The notes beneath the pieces were generated by a model that did not search any database, was not told the origin of the DNA, and was given only the letters and a program-made list of their open reading frames with translations. A stretch of DNA of 64,000 bases, taken from contig DIYL01000053.1 of the NCBI GenBank assembly GCA_002428985.1, positions 357,700 through 421,699 of the forward strand. Direction: 5' to 3'. This document shows, one piece after another, positions 34,601 through 42,837 of this stretch. The translations under genes were made by a program, and so were the position numbers. Positions within the stretch are counted from its first letter, which is position 1. Each line of letters starts with the position of its first letter. This DNA comes from Anaerolineales bacterium UBA6055. Its GTDB lineage: Bacteria; Chloroflexota; Anaerolineae; Aggregatilineales; Phototrophicaceae.

Positions 34601-36337
34601 TTAATCCAAGGACTGCGAAATGAAAAAGTCCCAGATGATCTGTGTAGCATTTACCTCAAGATTAATAAGCCCAGCAACTTGGTTTGGAATGCCTCCATCA
34701 ATCCCCGGCCAATTATGTCCACCATTGATAATTGCATAGATGACTAAATCAGCATCATCTTTACAATTATTTGCTGTCAAGATCATCAATCCAGTCTCAG
34801 ATTGTGTATCGGGTATATCAACATCGTCACGGGTCGAATCAGTACATTGCATTCGTTGAGCCCAATATTCGGTTACAACTGGGATAGGTAACGCACTATA
34901 GAAAGTACTGCCATCAGGGGCTTGCTGGGGATTCCCCGACCATTGAATATTATTATCGAGCGTACCGTGCATCACAAGCATGTTCACCGATTCATCACCA
35001 TCACAAACCGTGTGCATTCCGCCAAAACCAGCACCAGCAACCGATGCAAACCCTGCAAAATATTCTGGTGCATCACAGGCGAGGCGTTGTACCATAAAGC
35101 CACCATTCGAGAGTCCAGCAACGTATATACGATTCCGATCGATATTCAAGTCTTGTGATAGATCATCAATAATGGTCTGAATGAATTCAGTATCATCATG
35201 TATATGCGCATTAGGATAGTAGGGAACATCACGGATATAATTCCAACCTGTATCGCGAGTTACACCACTTGCGGCATTTGTTAGTCCGTCAGGATAAATC
35301 CCAATAAATCCTTCTTCTTCAGCTAGCACATTAATTTGTGTATGCGATGCTGTACCTGCTCCATTGCCGAATCGTCCATGTAATAAGATGAATACAGGTG
35401 TTTCGGTCGTATCGTCGTAACTCTGTGGCACATACAATGAATAGGTACGGGCCTGTGTTGTCGCTGCAATGGGTTCACTTTCGATCCAGCTATCGTCGCC
35501 CTGCAAGAATTGCAACATGATTTCAGATACATCTACGTCAAACTGGTTAAGCACCCAATCATCACGGTCACGCAACCAATTTTGACGCGCCCCTGTTAAC
35601 TCGACATAAGCCACACGAACATCATCATCACATCCCTGATAGACACGAATATGATTACTTTCAGTTGGTAGATTTGTACAGTTAAAACGTGTTCCCCAAT
35701 GGTCTAAGGTATCATCTACGCCAAATATGGGTTGTCCGGTGGCATCAAATAATCCGCGAAACTCGTAAGTATCCTCAAGATAGACAATGTCTTCGCTGCC
35801 ACGAAATATCATCATATTGACAGGTGCAGATGTTTCGGCGCAATTATCAACATGATACCCCCACATCATTGCGCCAGCGACAGCAATCGTGTTAAAAGTT
35901 TCAGGTGATTCGCAGGCGATATGATATGCCATCAACCCACCACTACCGTAACCTGTCAACATAATTTGCTCATTGTCAATGTTGTACGCATCAGTCACTG
36001 ACGCAACAACATCATTGATAAACGCCACATCATCACGAGGTATGTCCAACTGTGGATTGCCTTCATTCCAAATATCGCTGTCCGATTTTGGATAAGCAAC
36101 AATCATACCTGTTGCTTCGGCATACTCATCAAAGCCTGTCATAATAGCCATCGCATGGGGAGATGAAGCAGTAGAATGGAGTGCGACAACCAATGGTACT
36201 GCCACCTCTCCTGTATAGTTTTCTGGCACAGTCAGGCGGTACACACCTTGATCCAACTCAATATATGTTGATTCTTGCGCAGATATAATAATGGTCGTGA
36301 GTATTGTACTCACCAGAATAAGTAATAACTTTCGCAT
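34601..36337 (-). CDS. Secreted tandem-domain esterase (poly(3-hydroxybutyrate) depolymerase/LpqC-like)
   Basis: The 578-residue protein has a signal peptide (MRKLLLILVSTILTTIIISA) and two alpha/beta-hydrolase domains of about 260 residues. In the second, GLSNGG (about 408-413) holds the nucleophile Ser, DNNIQWSG is the Asp region and GGHNWPG holds the His, the LpqC/feruloyl-esterase pattern. In the first, the aligned nucleophile segment is GYGSGG (about 129-134) with Gly where Ser is expected, and the His segment reads GARQNWL with Gln instead of His. The first domain is therefore probably inactive and may bind substrate. The enzyme likely cleaves an ester polymer or plant-wall ester outside the cell. 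Confidence 0.8.
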   Translation of the reverse strand: MRKLLLILVSTILTTIIISAQESTYIELDQGVYRLTVPENYTGEVAVPLVVALHSTASSPHAMAIMTGFDEYAEATGMIVAYPKSDSDIWNEGNPQLDIPRDDVAFINDVVASVTDAYNIDNEQIMLTGYGSGGLMAYHIACESPETFNTIAVAGAMMWGYHVDNCAETSAPVNMMIFRGSEDIVYLEDTYEFRGLFDATGQPIFGVDDTLDHWGTRFNCTNLPTESNHIRVYQGCDDDVRVAYVELTGARQNWLRDRDDWVLNQFDVDVSEIMLQFLQGDDSWIESEPIAATTQARTYSLYVPQSYDDTTETPVFILLHGRFGNGAGTASHTQINVLAEEEGFIGIYPDGLTNAASGVTRDTGWNYIRDVPYYPNAHIHDDTEFIQTIIDDLSQDLNIDRNRIYVAGLSNGGFMVQRLACDAPEYFAGFASVAGAGFGGMHTVCDGDESVNMLVMHGTLDNNIQWSGNPQQAPDGSTFYSALPIPVVTEYWAQRMQCTDSTRDDVDIPDTQSETGLMILTANNCKDDADLVIYAIINGGHNWPGIDGGIPNQVAGLINLEVNATQIIWDFFISQSLD

Positions 36338-36438
36338 TCTTCCCTCCCAATTTATAGGATAATCCTATGATTATAGGATGTTCCTTCGATATGGTTATAT
36401 CCAATTCTCCTGTATTTGTAATCGAATCTGAAACTAAT

Positions 36439-36479
36439 GTGGGATTTCCAAGCGAAGATGTGGGATAATGTGGTATAAT
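36439..36479 (+). promoter_or_regulatory. dcw promoter with MraZ boxes
   Basis: GTGGGA at 36439-36444, GTGGGA at 36460-36465 and GTGGTA at 36470-36475 lie 21 and 10 bases apart, the helical phasing known for the TGGGN repeats bound by MraZ. A TATAAT at 36474-36479 overlaps the last box; no good -35 is visible. MraZ is encoded 43 bases downstream, so autoregulation of the cluster is expected. Confidence 0.6.
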
Positions 36480-36521
36480 TCTGTCTAGCATCGCACGAAT
36501 AAGAGTGAGGACGCGCAAACC

Positions 36522-36953
36522 ATGTTTTGGGGTGAATATTCGCATTGCATTGATAAAAAAGGACGTTTGATAATTCCAGCACGCTTTCGCCCGCACTTAT
36601 GTGAAGGCGCATTTTTGACACGTGGATTTGAGCAGAATCTCGTTATCTATCCGCAAGATAGTTGGCTACATCTAAAACAACACCTCAATGACCTCGCCTT
36701 TACAGATAGTAAAGGGCGTGCGTTACGACGGTTATTATTTTCAGGAGCAATTGATCTTAGCCTTGATCGTCAAGGGCGTTTACTAATTCCAGCTTATTTA
36801 CGTGAACATGCGGAACTCGCAGGGGATGCGTTCATAGTCGGCATGGAGAATTACATCGAAATTTGGCAACCATCCCGTTGGAAAGAAAACCTCCAACATG
36901 CGACATCCGAATTCACAAAAACTGGAAATCCACTCAACGCAAGTCTATCATGA
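36522..36953 (+). CDS. mraZ: Transcriptional regulator MraZ
   Basis: The 143-residue protein starts MFWGEYSHCIDKKGRLIIPA, the standard MraZ opening. It has two AbrB-like halves: GRLIIPARFRPHL (about 14-26) and the second copy GRLLIPAYLREHA near residue 90. DNA-binding residues of the DxKGR motif are present in the first (DKKGR) and as DRQGR in the second. It is the first gene of the division and cell-wall cluster and overlaps rsmH by four bases (ATGA). MraZ binds the TGGGN repeats upstream and represses or tunes the cluster. Confidence 0.95.
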   Translation: MFWGEYSHCIDKKGRLIIPARFRPHLCEGAFLTRGFEQNLVIYPQDSWLHLKQHLNDLAFTDSKGRALRRLLFSGAIDLSLDRQGRLLIPAYLREHAELAGDAFIVGMENYIEIWQPSRWKENLQHATSEFTKTGNPLNASLS

Positions 36954-37885
36954 CACCACATATCCCAGTCTTATTACAACCTGTTTTAACTGCCCTTCAA
37001 CCGGATGCAGATCATGTCACCCGTGTAATTGATGGGACATTGGGTGCAGGTGGTCATACCCGTGCATTACTCGATGCAGGAGTGGAACATGTTATGTCAT
37101 TTGACCTTGATATGCAGGCGATTCGGATTGCACAAAAAAACTTACAGGAATTAGGTGAGCGGGCAATTTTACGTCATAGTAGTTACCTGACAATGCAACA
37201 TGAAGTTGAAGCACTTGGATGGGACTCAGTCGATGGCATTTTACTTGACCTTGGCTTGTCGTCGATGCAACTTGACACGCCAGAACGCGGATTTGCGTTT
37301 CGTTACGATGCGCCATTGGATATGCGGTTTGATAGCACAAGCAACAACCCAACAGCAGAGGAGCTTGTTAATTCACTATCCGCAGATGAACTAGCAACCA
37401 TTTTCTATCAGTATGGTGAAGAAAAACAATCACGACTAATCGCAAGAGCGATCGTGGCACAACGACCAATCGAGACAACCCAGCAACTTGCGAATCTTGT
37501 CACAGAAGCAATCCCTGCAAAATATAGACGTAAGCTAAAAATTCATCCCGCTACACAAGTATTTCAAGCATTACGGATTGCTGTCAATCGTGAGCTAGAA
37601 GCCGTTGAAGCGGTTCTACCGATTGCGGTGGATTTGTTGCGTCCCGGTGGGCGGTTCGCAGTGATTACATTCCATAGTTTGGAAGATCGGATTGTCAAGA
37701 AGGCATTTAAAGATATGGCAACCGAGATTGTCGCCCCGCCCGGCATGGCATCGATAGAAGAAAAAAAAGCGATTATTAAACTGGTAAATCGCAAACCAAT
37801 TGTCGCAAATGAGGAGGAAATACAAGCTAATCCACGGGCACGCAGTGCGAAGTTACGTGTGGTCGAGAAGTTGCCATTGGATTAA
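36950..37885 (+). CDS. rsmH: 16S rRNA (cytosine-1402-N4)-methyltransferase RsmH (MraW)
   Basis: I start it at ATG 36950 (MTPHIPVLLQPVL), which overlaps the mraZ stop; an in-frame ATG at 36863 lies inside mraZ and is not needed. The 311-residue product has the SAM motif VIDGTLGAGGHTRALLDAG, the segment GILLDLGLSSMQLDTPERGF, and FHSLEDRIVKKAF. The end, NPRARSAKLRVVEKLP, is typical. It methylates C1402 of 16S rRNA and is a normal second gene of dcw clusters. Confidence 0.96.
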   Translation: MTPHIPVLLQPVLTALQPDADHVTRVIDGTLGAGGHTRALLDAGVEHVMSFDLDMQAIRIAQKNLQELGERAILRHSSYLTMQHEVEALGWDSVDGILLDLGLSSMQLDTPERGFAFRYDAPLDMRFDSTSNNPTAEELVNSLSADELATIFYQYGEEKQSRLIARAIVAQRPIETTQQLANLVTEAIPAKYRRKLKIHPATQVFQALRIAVNRELEAVEAVLPIAVDLLRPGGRFAVITFHSLEDRIVKKAFKDMATEIVAPPGMASIEEKKAIIKLVNRKPIVANEEEIQANPRARSAKLRVVEKLPLD

Positions 37886-38008
37886 GATTCAGTGCAATTA
37901 GTTGCGAAAATACAAGATTTTGATAGATTCAAGATTAGATGTATATGTTGCATGATACCTGCTACAGATTTTTGAAGAGAGTCTTAAAAGAGTATATAAG
38001 AACAACGC

Positions 38009-38479
38009 ATGGCACAAACTTGGTTTAAACATACATTTAGGCGGCAACAATTTCAAACACAAACACAAGCCGCAACCTTAGCGGTATTGGGTATTTTTAT
38101 TGCACTTGTCCTTGGTGCGTTATATCTATCGCAAGTAGCATCATTCGCGATTACGAACCGTGAGATTGAAGATTTAATCGCTCAGCGTGATGATTTGGAA
38201 CGTACCAATGAGCAACTTATTGCAGAAATCGCTAGTTTTCGTACTGTACCCCGTCTGCTGACACGCGCACAAGAAATTGGATTTCGTCCGGCGACCAATG
38301 CAGACATCGAATATCTGGTCGTTGAAGGGTATAATCCCGACCAGACACTGGAAATCATAGAAGCCAGTAATTTAGAACCCGAGATAGAAGAAATCCCCGT
38401 CTATGATGAAACCTTTGGCGGATGGATTGAACAGCAATTGGCAATACTGCGTCAACAATTTGACGAATTCGGCAGTTAG
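38009..38479 (+). CDS. ftsL: FtsL/DivIC-like septum protein
   Basis: A 156-residue bitopic protein with a basic cytoplasmic tail (residues 1-22), one transmembrane segment (ATLAVLGIFIALVLGALYLS, about 23-42) and an extracytoplasmic coiled coil (REIEDLIAQRDDLERTNEQL). A conserved-looking ending motif LLTRAQEIGFRPATNADIEY follows. Size, topology and place between rsmH and ftsI fit FtsL. The acidic C-terminal 50 residues are extra. FtsL joins FtsQ and FtsB to activate FtsW/FtsI. Confidence 0.7.
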   Translation: MAQTWFKHTFRRQQFQTQTQAATLAVLGIFIALVLGALYLSQVASFAITNREIEDLIAQRDDLERTNEQLIAEIASFRTVPRLLTRAQEIGFRPATNADIEYLVVEGYNPDQTLEIIEASNLEPEIEEIPVYDETFGGWIEQQLAILRQQFDEFGS

Positions 38480-38493
38480 TACAGGATCAGCCC

Positions 38494-40242
38494 ATGCAAG
38501 GATATTCTCAACAACGCGCTACAATCCAATCACGTCTGCCATTTGTCGTTGCGTTTCTGATGCTATTGGCAGGATTTTTGCTTGTGCAATTAGCGAACTT
38601 CCAGTTTTATCCCCGTGAAGTTGCTCAAGAGTTGGAATTACGCGGTGACGCAAACGCCAATTCAATTCGACGGATTCCAGCAGAACGTGGCTTGATTTAT
38701 GATCGTGATGGTGAACCACTGGCATTCAATGCATTACAGTATGGTGTTGGCGTAAGCCCCAATCTTGTATCGGACCCACGTCGACTAGCCACTGAACTTG
38801 CCCTTATCCTCGAACGTGACGAATTTGAGTTGTACCAAATTTTAACCAGTGACGAAAACTGGGTTTTGGTCGATCGTCCGATTCAGGCGGAACAAGGTCA
38901 AGCCATTGCTGACCTTGATGAAATCTCTGTCACGATTGATCCAATCCCGCGCCGATTTTATCCACAAGGATCACTGGCAGGACATACGATTGGCTTCGTC
39001 ATTGAGGAAGGTTTGCAAGGGTCGATGGGGGTTGAAGGCTCATATAATGACACACTCGCTGGACGCATCCTCGACCAGACAGTGAGTAATATCCCATTTG
39101 ATTTACCAGAAGAAGCACCGACAGAACAACGCGGGCAAGACATTGTTTTGACAATTGATCGTGACATTCAATTCTGGGTAGAGACAGAATTATTCCTTGC
39201 CATTAATCAGACAGGGTCAACACGCGGTTCAATTATCGTGATGGATCCACGTAGTGGTGATATTTTGGCAATGGCGAGTTACCCAGAATTTGATCCGAAT
39301 AACTTCATTGATATTGAAGACCCTGACCTATTGCGCAACCCAGCGATCACAGACATATACGAACCGGGGTCGGTCATGAAGGTATTGACTGTTGCCAGTG
39401 CGATTGAAAAAGGAACTATTTCGCCGGACTGGACCTATAACGATCAAGGCACGCTAGAACTCGGTGGAATCGTAATTGAAAACTGGGACAATAATGCTTA
39501 TGGTGTTGTCGATGCATCACAAATATTGATCCGATCACTGAATATCGGCGCATCAACCGTTGCCTTAGAGATGGGCACCGATGATTTTTATAGCATGATG
39601 CGCTCGTTCGGGTTGGGTCAACAGACAGGTGTTGACCTCTATAACGAAGAAAGTGGCATTATTAAAGTACCCGGAGACAGCGATTGGAGTGAAAGTGACC
39701 TTGGCACAAATAGCTTCGGTCAGGGTGTATCCGTCACACCACTCCAGATGATTACAGCATTTGCGGCAATTGCCAATGATGGTATCATGCGCCAGCCACG
39801 TATGGTCAAACAGATTATCACAGATGACGGTGTACAAGAGGCACAGCCAATTACAATCCGACGTGTCATCTCAGAACAGACAGCCAATCTTATCACAGAT
39901 ATGATGGTGCGCACCGTGAATGAAGGTGTACCACAGGCGATACTTCCGGGGTATACAATCGCAGGAAAAACAGGCACTGCCGAGATTCCTACTGCCATTA
40001 GCTATGAGCAGGGGCCGAATTCATCAATTACAAGTTTCATCGGATTTTTACCCGCTGATGACCCAGAAGTTGTGGTCATGGTTAAGTTAGATCGTCCTGA
40101 TGATTATTGGGGCAGTGAAGTTGCCGCCCCTGTATTTAAACGACTTGCAGATCGCTTAGTGATTTTGCTAGAAATTCCGGTGGATGAAGTCCGGCGTGGG
40201 CTCGCCAGTAATGAAGCCATAACAGAGACAACAAGTGGATAA
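38494..40242 (+). CDS. ftsI: Peptidoglycan transpeptidase FtsI (class B penicillin-binding protein)
   Basis: The 582-residue protein has an N-terminal membrane anchor (LPFVVAFLMLLAGFLLVQLA), a dimer/pedestal domain containing ERGLIYDRDGEPLAFN, and a transpeptidase domain. This has GSVMKV (nucleophile Ser-x-x-Lys, about 296-299), SLNIGAST (Ser-x-Asn) and KTGTAEIP (Lys-Thr-Gly). No PASTA repeats follow. It cross-links septal peptidoglycan with FtsW as its polymerase partner. The following gene is mraY; the murE and murF genes usually found here are missing. Confidence 0.95.
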   Translation: MQGYSQQRATIQSRLPFVVAFLMLLAGFLLVQLANFQFYPREVAQELELRGDANANSIRRIPAERGLIYDRDGEPLAFNALQYGVGVSPNLVSDPRRLATELALILERDEFELYQILTSDENWVLVDRPIQAEQGQAIADLDEISVTIDPIPRRFYPQGSLAGHTIGFVIEEGLQGSMGVEGSYNDTLAGRILDQTVSNIPFDLPEEAPTEQRGQDIVLTIDRDIQFWVETELFLAINQTGSTRGSIIVMDPRSGDILAMASYPEFDPNNFIDIEDPDLLRNPAITDIYEPGSVMKVLTVASAIEKGTISPDWTYNDQGTLELGGIVIENWDNNAYGVVDASQILIRSLNIGASTVALEMGTDDFYSMMRSFGLGQQTGVDLYNEESGIIKVPGDSDWSESDLGTNSFGQGVSVTPLQMITAFAAIANDGIMRQPRMVKQIITDDGVQEAQPITIRRVISEQTANLITDMMVRTVNEGVPQAILPGYTIAGKTGTAEIPTAISYEQGPNSSITSFIGFLPADDPEVVVMVKLDRPDDYWGSEVAAPVFKRLADRLVILLEIPVDEVRRGLASNEAITETTSG

Positions 40243-40257
40243 GGTAAACTAAGTTAT

Positions 40258-41283
40258 ATGGATGGACAACTCCCACTCGCGCTGACAGTCGGTGGTGTAA
40301 CGTTCCTACTCGGAGTCATCTGGGGTGGACCGTTTGTCGAGATTTTGCACCGCTTTAAGATCGGCAAGCAAATCCGTGCCGAATTGATGGATAGCGCACA
40401 CGCCAAGAAAATTGGTACACCAACAATGGGTGGTATCATGATTGTCTTACCCACTCTTGCCATTACACTAGCCCTCAACATCTCCCAGATTGTACAAGAG
40501 GGGTCGGGTGGCAGTATCTTATTACCATTATTTGTATTAGTTGGTTTCTCAATACTGGGATTAATAGACGATTGGGAAGGCATCCAGACATCGCGTGGTA
40601 AAGTCGGCGAAGGCTTATCAGGGCGTATCAAATTTATTGGGCAAGTCGTCCTAGCTGTGGCAGCATCCACAGCATTGTCTCAGTTAGAATTCTCATTCGC
40701 AAACGAAATGCCTCTCCCTCTTCTACCTGTTGCGATACCGCTTCCACCCGTGGTTTTCATCCTAATTAGCTCGTTTATCATCATCGGTACGTCGAACGCG
40801 ACTAATTTCACCGATGGTCTTGATGGTTTAGCTGGAATTATCACAGCTAGTGCATTTGGTGCATATGGTGTGATTGCATTCTTGCAACAGCAGATTTTTC
40901 TAGTGGAATTATGCTTTATTGTGGTTGGTGCATGTTTCGCATTTTTGTGGTACAACGCCCATCCCGCACAATTATTCATGGGCGATACGGGGTCATTGGC
41001 ACTTGGTGCAACCTTGGGTATGGTTGCGATGATGACCGGACAATGGTTATTACTCCCAATTATCGCAATTGTCCCAGTGATGGAAATTTTGAGCGTCATT
41101 TTGCAAGTCGCATCGGCAAAACTCAGTCGCCGATTTTATGGTGTTGATATTCGACCATTTAGGCGCACACCGATTCATCATCACTTTGAACTGGGGGGTT
41201 GGAGTGAGACACAGATTGTACAACGTTTCTGGTTGATTGGGATTTTGAGTGCATTTATTGGGGTAGCACTTGCTCTACTCTAA
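40258..41283 (+). CDS. mraY: Phospho-N-acetylmuramoyl-pentapeptide-transferase
   Basis: The 341-residue multi-pass membrane enzyme shows MraY motifs: HAKKIGTPTMGGIMIVLPT, ILGLIDDWEGIQTSRGKV (acidic metal-binding pair), NATNFTDGLDGLAG, and FMGDTGSLALGATLG. The end RRTPIHHHFELGG holds the conserved His cluster. It makes lipid I from UDP-MurNAc-pentapeptide and undecaprenyl phosphate at the membrane. It starts 15 bases after ftsI. Confidence 0.97.
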   Translation: MDGQLPLALTVGGVTFLLGVIWGGPFVEILHRFKIGKQIRAELMDSAHAKKIGTPTMGGIMIVLPTLAITLALNISQIVQEGSGGSILLPLFVLVGFSILGLIDDWEGIQTSRGKVGEGLSGRIKFIGQVVLAVAASTALSQLEFSFANEMPLPLLPVAIPLPPVVFILISSFIIIGTSNATNFTDGLDGLAGIITASAFGAYGVIAFLQQQIFLVELCFIVVGACFAFLWYNAHPAQLFMGDTGSLALGATLGMVAMMTGQWLLLPIIAIVPVMEILSVILQVASAKLSRRFYGVDIRPFRRTPIHHHFELGGWSETQIVQRFWLIGILSAFIGVALALL

Positions 41284-41298
41284 TATATGCTAATTATT

Positions 41299-41318
41299 GG
41301 ATGAGGCACGCCTTATCC
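41299..41318. repeat. Dispersed small hairpin, copy 6
   Basis: GGATGAGGC faces GCCTTATCC over a two-base loop (one G-T pair), followed by CTACA, in the mraY-murD gap. Confidence 0.55.
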
Positions 41319-41352
41319 CTACATCTATACAATAAAATTGATTTGAAAGATT

Positions 41353-42762
41353 ATGGCACAACAAGATTATTTATCTGGAAAGAAAGTTGTTGTATTTGGG
41401 TTTGGCAGACAAGGACGCGCATTAGCCACTTGGTTACCAACCGTCGGTGCCGAAACCATTGTCACTGATAGCCGAACTGCCCTCGAACTCAAATTACGTC
41501 GCAAGAACTACCCCGGTGTAAAATTCCACCTCGGCGGACATCCCGAAGAAGCTGTTTTAGGTGCTCACTATATTTGTGTATCAGGCGGTGTGCCACTAGA
41601 TTTACCAGCGCTAGAATTAGCCCGCACCCGCAACATTACCTTTACGAACGATGCCCAGTTGTTTATGGAACGCTGTCCTGCCCCTATCATCGGGATTACA
41701 GGTAGTGCAGGTAAAACAACGACGACAAAACTCGTCGGTAATATCCTTGAAAAAGGTGGCTATAAAGTATGGGTCGGTGGAAACATCGGCAATCCCCTAA
41801 TTGGTGACCTCGACACAATCAGCAAAGACGACATCGTTGTGATGGAGCTGTCTAGTTTTCAGTTGGATTTGATGACAGTGAGCCCACAGGTTGCGGCAAT
41901 CATCAATATTACACCCAACCACTTAGATCGACACGGTACGATGGAAAATTACATCAATGCCAAAGCCAATATCATCAAATATCAAACTCCTAGCGATGTC
42001 GCTGTACTCGGCACCGACGATAAAATTGTCAGCCAGCTCGAGCCATTAGTAGCTGGCGAACTGTCGTCATTCAGCCGTTATGATATGGTGCCAGATGGCG
42101 CATTTATGATGGGGAGTCGGATTCTGGTAGCAGGGTCAGCTAGTTATGACATGATGCCCCATGTCGTAGTAGAACGTAGTGATATTCCGTTACGCGGTGA
42201 CCACAACGTAATGAATGTATTGGCCGCCTGCGCAATTACAGGAGCAATGGGTTTAGCAACAAACCGCCCGGGTATTATGGCAGAAGATATGGCGGAAGCC
42301 ATCAAAGAATTTGAACCTGTAGAACATCGTCTAGAAATTGTCCGTGAAAAAGATGGTATCACGTATGTGAATGATAGCATTGCAACTGCTCCTGAGCGAC
42401 TGGCAGCAGCATTACAGAGTTATGATGAACCACTGGTATTATTAATCGGTGGTGCAGATAAAGACCTGCCGTGGGAAGCAGTATTAGTGATGGCAATGCA
42501 AAAATCAAAGCATATTATTGTCTTTGGCGAAGCTGGCGAAAAACAAGTCTCCACAAAAGTGATGGATATTTTCGATAAGCTACGCATTTTCGATGATCAA
42601 CTCTCACAGGTAGAAAATCTAGAACAAGCTGTCGAACGCGCACATGAAGTTGCAGAAGACGGTGACGTAGTGTTACTCTCTCCGGGTGGCACAAGTTATG
42701 ATGCATATACGGACTTTGCCGAACGTGGGGAGCACTTTCGGGAATTGGTAACAAAGTTATAA
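41353..42762 (+). CDS. murD: UDP-N-acetylmuramoyl-alanine-D-glutamate ligase
   Basis: The 469-residue protein has the MurD N-terminal Rossmann-like domain (KKVVVFGFGRQGRALATWLP), the Mur ligase ATP loop ITGSAGKTTTTKLV (about 117-130), and VVMELSSFQLDLM. Other marks are ITPNHLDRHGTMENYINAKA with the catalytic His, and EFEPVEHRLEIVREKDGITY then VNDSIATAPE in the C-terminal domain. It adds D-Glu to UDP-MurNAc-L-Ala in the cytoplasm. Spacing to ftsW is 75 bases and contains a small hairpin. Confidence 0.96.
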   Translation: MAQQDYLSGKKVVVFGFGRQGRALATWLPTVGAETIVTDSRTALELKLRRKNYPGVKFHLGGHPEEAVLGAHYICVSGGVPLDLPALELARTRNITFTNDAQLFMERCPAPIIGITGSAGKTTTTKLVGNILEKGGYKVWVGGNIGNPLIGDLDTISKDDIVVMELSSFQLDLMTVSPQVAAIINITPNHLDRHGTMENYINAKANIIKYQTPSDVAVLGTDDKIVSQLEPLVAGELSSFSRYDMVPDGAFMMGSRILVAGSASYDMMPHVVVERSDIPLRGDHNVMNVLAACAITGAMGLATNRPGIMAEDMAEAIKEFEPVEHRLEIVREKDGITYVNDSIATAPERLAAALQSYDEPLVLLIGGADKDLPWEAVLVMAMQKSKHIIVFGEAGEKQVSTKVMDIFDKLRIFDDQLSQVENLEQAVERAHEVAEDGDVVLLSPGGTSYDAYTDFAERGEHFRELVTKL

Positions 42763-42787
42763 TTGGAATACATATTGTTGTAAACCT

Positions 42788-42810
42788 AGGAGCGAGGCAT
42801 ACCTCCTCCT
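42788..42810. repeat. Dispersed small hairpin, copy 7
   Basis: AGGAG-C-GAGG faces CCTCCTCCT over a four-base loop with one bulged C, followed by ACC, between murD and ftsW. Confidence 0.4.
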
Positions 42811-42837
42811 ACCAAGTAGCGAGATGAGATACAACAC

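Noticed and set aside
36863..36949. N-terminal extension of RsmH
   Set aside because: The extra residues are encoded inside mraZ, while ATG 36950 gives the normal RsmH start and an ATGA overlap.
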